Made by a program: the position numbers and the translations under genes. Below the pieces are notes generated by a model that made no database searches, was not told where the DNA came from, and was given only the letters and a program-made list of their open reading frames with translations. DNA of 64,000 bases from Halorientalis marina (GTDB lineage: Archaea; Halobacteriota; Halobacteria; Halobacteriales; Haloarculaceae). Location: assembly GCF_023028345.1 (NCBI RefSeq), contig NZ_CP095487.1, positions 3,100,001 through 3,164,000 of the forward strand, in the 5' to 3' direction. Of the stretch, positions 60,805 through 64,000 are shown in pieces. Within the stretch, counting starts at the first letter, position 1, and each line of letters opens with the position of its first letter.

Positions 60805-61935
60805 TCAGTCCGCGACGGAGAGCCGCGTCGGCAGCGCCCCCGCGACCAGATGGGCACGCAGTTCCTGCGCCTCGCTCTCGTTTGCCGCCGTCATGACGAA
60901 CTGCGGGTCGGCCGCCCACTCGCCGGATTCGATCTGATCCGCCAGCCCCGCGCTCATCCCCGCCGCGTAGACCACGTCGCCGTCGTGGACCGTGAACAGA
61001 CAGTAACCGGTCGCGTTCGCCGGATCCGCGCGGGCGGCGTCGGTCGGACAGTTCGCGACGCCCTCGCCCGTGAAGCCGAACTCAACGAGCCCCGACGAGA
61101 AGTTCGCGGCCGCCTCGTCGGTCACCGTGACGGGCACGGCCGGTGCCGGACTCCCGGGCCCCGGTCGCTGGACCGTCCCGACCGACACGAAGTCCCCGTT
61201 CGTCAGCAGCGTCACGTCGCGATAGGCGTCGGCGGCCGCCGTGTCGGCGGTCTCGTTTGCCGGGAAGCGCGCGGCGATCTCGACGGTCCCGCGGTCACGG
61301 ACGGCCTCGCGGACCCGCGAGGCGTTCCCGTCGGTCGGCGTGACGGCCACACCCCGTCGGTCGTCGACGGTCGCGGTCTCGACGCTCGCCTCGATGCCGA
61401 GCACCTGGAACCGTTCCGACAGCGTCCGGACGGCCGTCGACTGGGTCGCCCGCGTGACGCCCGGCCTGACGTCTCCGGCCGCGGCGTCGATGTCCTGTCC
61501 GTCGAGCGCGTCGACCAGTTCGGCCGCCGAGACGCCGTCGTCGAAGACTTCGACCGTACCCTCTGCCGGCCGCATCCGCACGTCGCGCGTGTCGACGCCG
61601 AGCGCGTCGGCGATGGCGGTCGTACGGTTGCGGTCCGCGGCGGACAGGTCGAGGTCCGTCGCGGTCACGCCGACGAGCGACGCGCGGACGACGGCGTCGT
61701 CGGCCGGCGTCTCGGTGCTCATCGAGTCGTCAGTCGCCGAATCGTCGCCGGTCGAGCCATCGGTAGCAGTGTCGGTCGTGGCCGCTGTGTCGGTCGTGGC
61801 TGCGGTGTCCGTCGGCGCATCGGTCGCCGTCGCGGTATCGGCCGGGCCGTCGCCGGTCAGCGACGCACAGCCGGCAGTGACCGCGAGGAGGGCGAGTGCA
61901 AGCGTTGCTACCAGGAGGGACGGGCGGCGTCGCAT
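60805..61935 (-). CDS. Lipoprotein homologue of the SecD extracytoplasmic domain
   Basis: A 376-residue protein with a lipobox (VTAGC, Cys23) and a Thr/Ala/Asp spacer (about 25-75). The rest aligns along its length with the SecD ectodomain next door: RASLVGVTATDLDL, RPGVTRATQSTAVRTL, EFGFTGEGVANCPT, NATGYCLFTVHDGDVVYAAGMS, and VAGALPTRL at the end, which matches KAGALPTQL in SecD just before its second helix. None of the SecD C-terminal membrane helices is present. So it is an extracytoplasmic, lipid-anchored paralogue. It could assist or regulate SecDF; directly upstream of secF (97 bases). Confidence 0.8.
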   Translation of the reverse strand: MRRRPSLLVATLALALLAVTAGCASLTGDGPADTATATDAPTDTAATTDTAATTDTATDGSTGDDSATDDSMSTETPADDAVVRASLVGVTATDLDLSAADRNRTTAIADALGVDTRDVRMRPAEGTVEVFDDGVSAAELVDALDGQDIDAAAGDVRPGVTRATQSTAVRTLSERFQVLGIEASVETATVDDRRGVAVTPTDGNASRVREAVRDRGTVEIAARFPANETADTAAADAYRDVTLLTNGDFVSVGTVQRPGPGSPAPAVPVTVTDEAAANFSSGLVEFGFTGEGVANCPTDAARADPANATGYCLFTVHDGDVVYAAGMSAGLADQIESGEWAADPQFVMTAANESEAQELRAHLVAGALPTRLSVAD

Positions 61936-61989
61936 ACGTCCGCGTTCAGGGCCGCGGGAAATAAATCATCGGCAACCGGTCCCGACCCC

Positions 61990-63738
61990 TCAGTCGCCGT
62001 AGGGCGTCGGTGGAGGGCCCTGTGGCGGGAGGCGGTGCTGGCGCGGGACGCGGATCGTGACGACGCTGCCGCGGGGGTCCTCGGCGGGGTCGCCGGCGAC
62101 CAGCGGCGTTCCCGTCTCGGCGCGGTCCGCGAAGGAGACCTCGCCGTCGAGCATCGTCACGCCCCAGTTGACGAGCCACAGCCCCAGCCCGCTCCCGTGT
62201 TCCAGCGGCGTCTCGGTCCCTTTCACGAGCACCTCGCGTTCCTGGTCCGGGATGCCGGGACCGTTGTCGGCGACCCTGATCTCGATCTCGTCGCCGGCGC
62301 GGTCGACGGTGATGCCGATCCGGGGCTCCGGGTCGTCGTTGTGGATGACCGCGTTTTCGAGGACGTTCTGGAGGACGGACTCGAGGATGCCGGTCGAGCG
62401 TATCTCCAGCCGGTCCGGGAGGTCGGTCTCGACGCGCACCTCGGGATACTCGTGGCGGATGGTGTCGACGAGCCGCTGGACCAGCCCGGGCAGGTCGATG
62501 GGTTGTGGGTCGTTGTGCCGGCGGGACATGATCCGCTCGATCTCGCGGGCCTTCATGCCCGTCTCGGTCAGGTCACGGGCGACCATCCGGATGCGGTCGG
62601 CCAGCTCCTCGTTCTCGTCGTCGAGCCGGTCCGAGAGCTGTGTCGCGCACACGTCGATGACGTTCATATCGTTACGGAAGTTGTGGCGCAACACGCGGTT
62701 GAGCACCTGGAGTTGCTGACGGCGGTTCGTCCGGTTGGTGATGTCTCGGACGACGAGGACGCGCCCGACGCCGCGGTCGTGCTGGTCGGTCAGGAGCGAG
62801 ACGCTGACCTCGTAGACCCGCGGGCCCCGACCCGGCCAGACGACGGTGTCCTCCTCGTCGGGGATTTCGAAGTCGTCGTCGAACAGCGCCCCGGCCGGTT
62901 CGCCGACGACGGCGTCGCGGTCGCACTCGAACAGCCCCTCCGCGACGGGGTTGACGTCGACGACCACGTCGCTATCGTCGAGGACGACCACGCCGTCGCG
63001 CATGTTCGTCACGACCGCGTTGCGACCGATGCGTCTGGTCGCGGGCACCCGCTGGAGCAGCTCCGACTGGTAGAGGGCGTACGCGAACGTCCCGGCGCTG
63101 ACGGCGAAGGCGTACGGCGTCAGGTCCAGTCCCGGAAGCGGTGCCACGCCGGCCAGCGACAGGAGGTTCGCGACCAGCGGCACCAGCGCACCGATCAGCA
63201 GCGCCAGCGCCTGGTCGGCGAAGAGGTGGTCGGCGGTCAACACCAGCCGCAAGAGCAGGACCATCCCGGCCAGTACCAGCGTGTACCCGAACGCGACGTA
63301 GGCCCAGAACGCCGGGCCGTAACTCTGGACGAACAGCACCACGCCCTCGCGCTGGACGGACGTGGTGTTCGTCCAGACCAGGTGGTGCCAGTCGTTCGTG
63401 AACGCCAGGGCGATCACGACCGCCGGCGGCACCGAGAGCGCCCCGACCGTCCGGCGGGTCACGAGTTCGCTCTGTCCGGTGTACTGGAGCGCGAAGACCA
63501 GCCACGCGACCGGGGCCGGCGCCGAGCCGATCCAGATCGCGCGTTCGAGCAGGGCGCGCGTGCCCGCGTCGGTCGTCACGAGCGCGAGGCCGTAACAGCC
63601 GGCCCAGAACAGCACCGCAACGAGCAGGATACTCAGGGCTGTCGTGCCGGGTTCCGGGCGGCGTCGCCACGTGACCGCCGCGAACCCGGCCGTGATGAGG
63701 GCTGACACCGCGAGTGCCAGCACGTATGGTGAGAACAC
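61990..63738 (-). CDS. Seven-helix membrane histidine kinase with PAS domain
   Basis: A 582-residue kinase. Seven N-terminal helices (about 1-215) form a 7TM receptor-like sensor. A PAS domain follows (about 230-345; NMRDGVVVLDDSDVVVDVNP). The H-box is LNRVLRHNFRNDMNVID with the phosphorylated His; then N-box NVLENAVIHN, G1 DNGPGIP, and G2 GSGLGLWLVNWG. The C-terminal tail is Pro-rich. No response regulator gene is adjacent, as is common in haloarchaea. Starts at ATG 63738 with a leader of about 60 bases. It precedes the SecD-like lipoprotein gene by 54 bases. Confidence 0.92.
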   Translation of the reverse strand: MFSPYVLALAVSALITAGFAAVTWRRRPEPGTTALSILLVAVLFWAGCYGLALVTTDAGTRALLERAIWIGSAPAPVAWLVFALQYTGQSELVTRRTVGALSVPPAVVIALAFTNDWHHLVWTNTTSVQREGVVLFVQSYGPAFWAYVAFGYTLVLAGMVLLLRLVLTADHLFADQALALLIGALVPLVANLLSLAGVAPLPGLDLTPYAFAVSAGTFAYALYQSELLQRVPATRRIGRNAVVTNMRDGVVVLDDSDVVVDVNPVAEGLFECDRDAVVGEPAGALFDDDFEIPDEEDTVVWPGRGPRVYEVSVSLLTDQHDRGVGRVLVVRDITNRTNRRQQLQVLNRVLRHNFRNDMNVIDVCATQLSDRLDDENEELADRIRMVARDLTETGMKAREIERIMSRRHNDPQPIDLPGLVQRLVDTIRHEYPEVRVETDLPDRLEIRSTGILESVLQNVLENAVIHNDDPEPRIGITVDRAGDEIEIRVADNGPGIPDQEREVLVKGTETPLEHGSGLGLWLVNWGVTMLDGEVSFADRAETGTPLVAGDPAEDPRGSVVTIRVPRQHRLPPQGPPPTPYGD

Positions 63739-63820
63739 GACTCTATCGTACCCCCTCGACCCCTCGACTACGTCTCCCTTGATTACCCTCTTGAATAACG
63801 ATACGGCCGGTTGCTTCCGG

Positions 63821-63830
63821 CTATATATAA
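63821..63830 (-). promoter_or_regulatory. TATA box for the histidine kinase gene
   Basis: TTATATATAG on the minus strand. The only strong TATA sequence in the 133-base gap; it would start transcription at about 63799. Confidence 0.55.
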
Positions 63831-63871
63831 GTAGTGTCGCGAACCGGCGAGTACGGCGCTGGCGTGGCCGC

Positions 63872-64000
63872 TCAGTTGGGCAGGTACCGCACGGAGACGA
63901 CGCCAGTCTCGGCAGCCCGGACCTCGACGCGGGCGACGTCCATCCTGGCCGCCCGGGCGACGGTCTCCTCGTCGTCGAGCACGTCCGTCACCGCGTCCTC
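63872..64000 (-). CDS. 3' end of an unidentified gene (5' part outside window)
   Basis: Open frame from the window edge to TGA at 63872-63874, 42 residues, ending RMDVARVEVRAAETGVVSVR then YLPN. Acidic-helical composition and codon use look genuine. Too short to identify. Confidence 0.55.
   Translation of the reverse strand, partial: EDAVTDVLDDEETVARAARMDVARVEVRAAETGVVSVRYLPN

Overview
The window is a piece of a haloarchaeal chromosome (class Halobacteria; the gene content would suit Haloarculaceae, but the genus is a guess). The evidence is high GC with strongly GC-rich third codon positions, acidic proteomes, twin-arginine and lipobox secretion signals, TATA boxes about 27 bases upstream of largely leaderless starts, and archaeal families such as CheF, Pus10, Agl23-type membrane proteins, HTH_10 and TrmB regulators, halocyanin and 7TM-PAS histidine kinases. 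Coding density is high and most long antisense ORFs are shadows. I see no rRNA, tRNA, CRISPR array or intact transposase gene.

Layout. 0-7 kb: end of a secreted protein, a methyl-accepting transducer with a small STAS-like neighbour, a flavin disulfide-type oxidoreductase and several small haloarchaeal proteins, one of them an extremely acidic repeat protein. 7-16 kb: a surface/glycosylation block with an Asp/Asn/Thr-rich membrane protein, a GT-C glycosyltransferase and an arylsulfotransferase-like protein on the minus strand, divergent from a solute-binding lipoprotein, a PAP2 lipid phosphatase and an Agl23-like protein. 16-22.6 kb: carB, a membrane protein, a PH-like protein with a possible leader peptide, and a nitrilase. 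23-28 kb: a four-gene cassette (zinc-ribbon coiled-coil membrane protein, coiled-coil protein, bactofilin-like beta-helix, four-helix membrane protein with HEAT-like tail), the best candidate here for an undescribed system.

28-37 kb: an MFS carrier, two acyl-CoA synthetases and an enoyl-CoA hydratase, then a glutamine-synthetase-like gene and an RraA-type aldolase divergent from a TrmB regulator. 37-40 kb: a hairpin-rich relic resembling the right end of an IS200/IS605 TnpB element, then a copper-amine-oxidase-like Tat protein with an altered cofactor motif next to a halocyanin. 40-54 kb: nucleotide-sugar genes (three epimerase-type enzymes including a probable UDP-sulfoquinovose synthase, GlmS and a GlmU-like enzyme), purine salvage (IMPDH/GMPR, Hpt), a decayed DUF433/DUF5615 toxin-antitoxin pair, CheF, UppP and an R2lox-like oxidase with a divergent HTH_10 regulator. 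54-64 kb: lipase, Pus10, a 54-residue acidic protein, RNase HII, SecD, SecF, a lipoprotein copy of the SecD ectodomain, a histidine kinase and the 3' end of another gene.

Themes that tie genes together are cell-surface construction (Agl23, GT-C, PAP2, UppP, sulfoquinovose, GlmS/GlmU, SecDF), taxis (transducer, CheF), and small-molecule catabolism under TrmB/HTH_10 control. All functions are assigned from recognisable motifs only; no database search was run.
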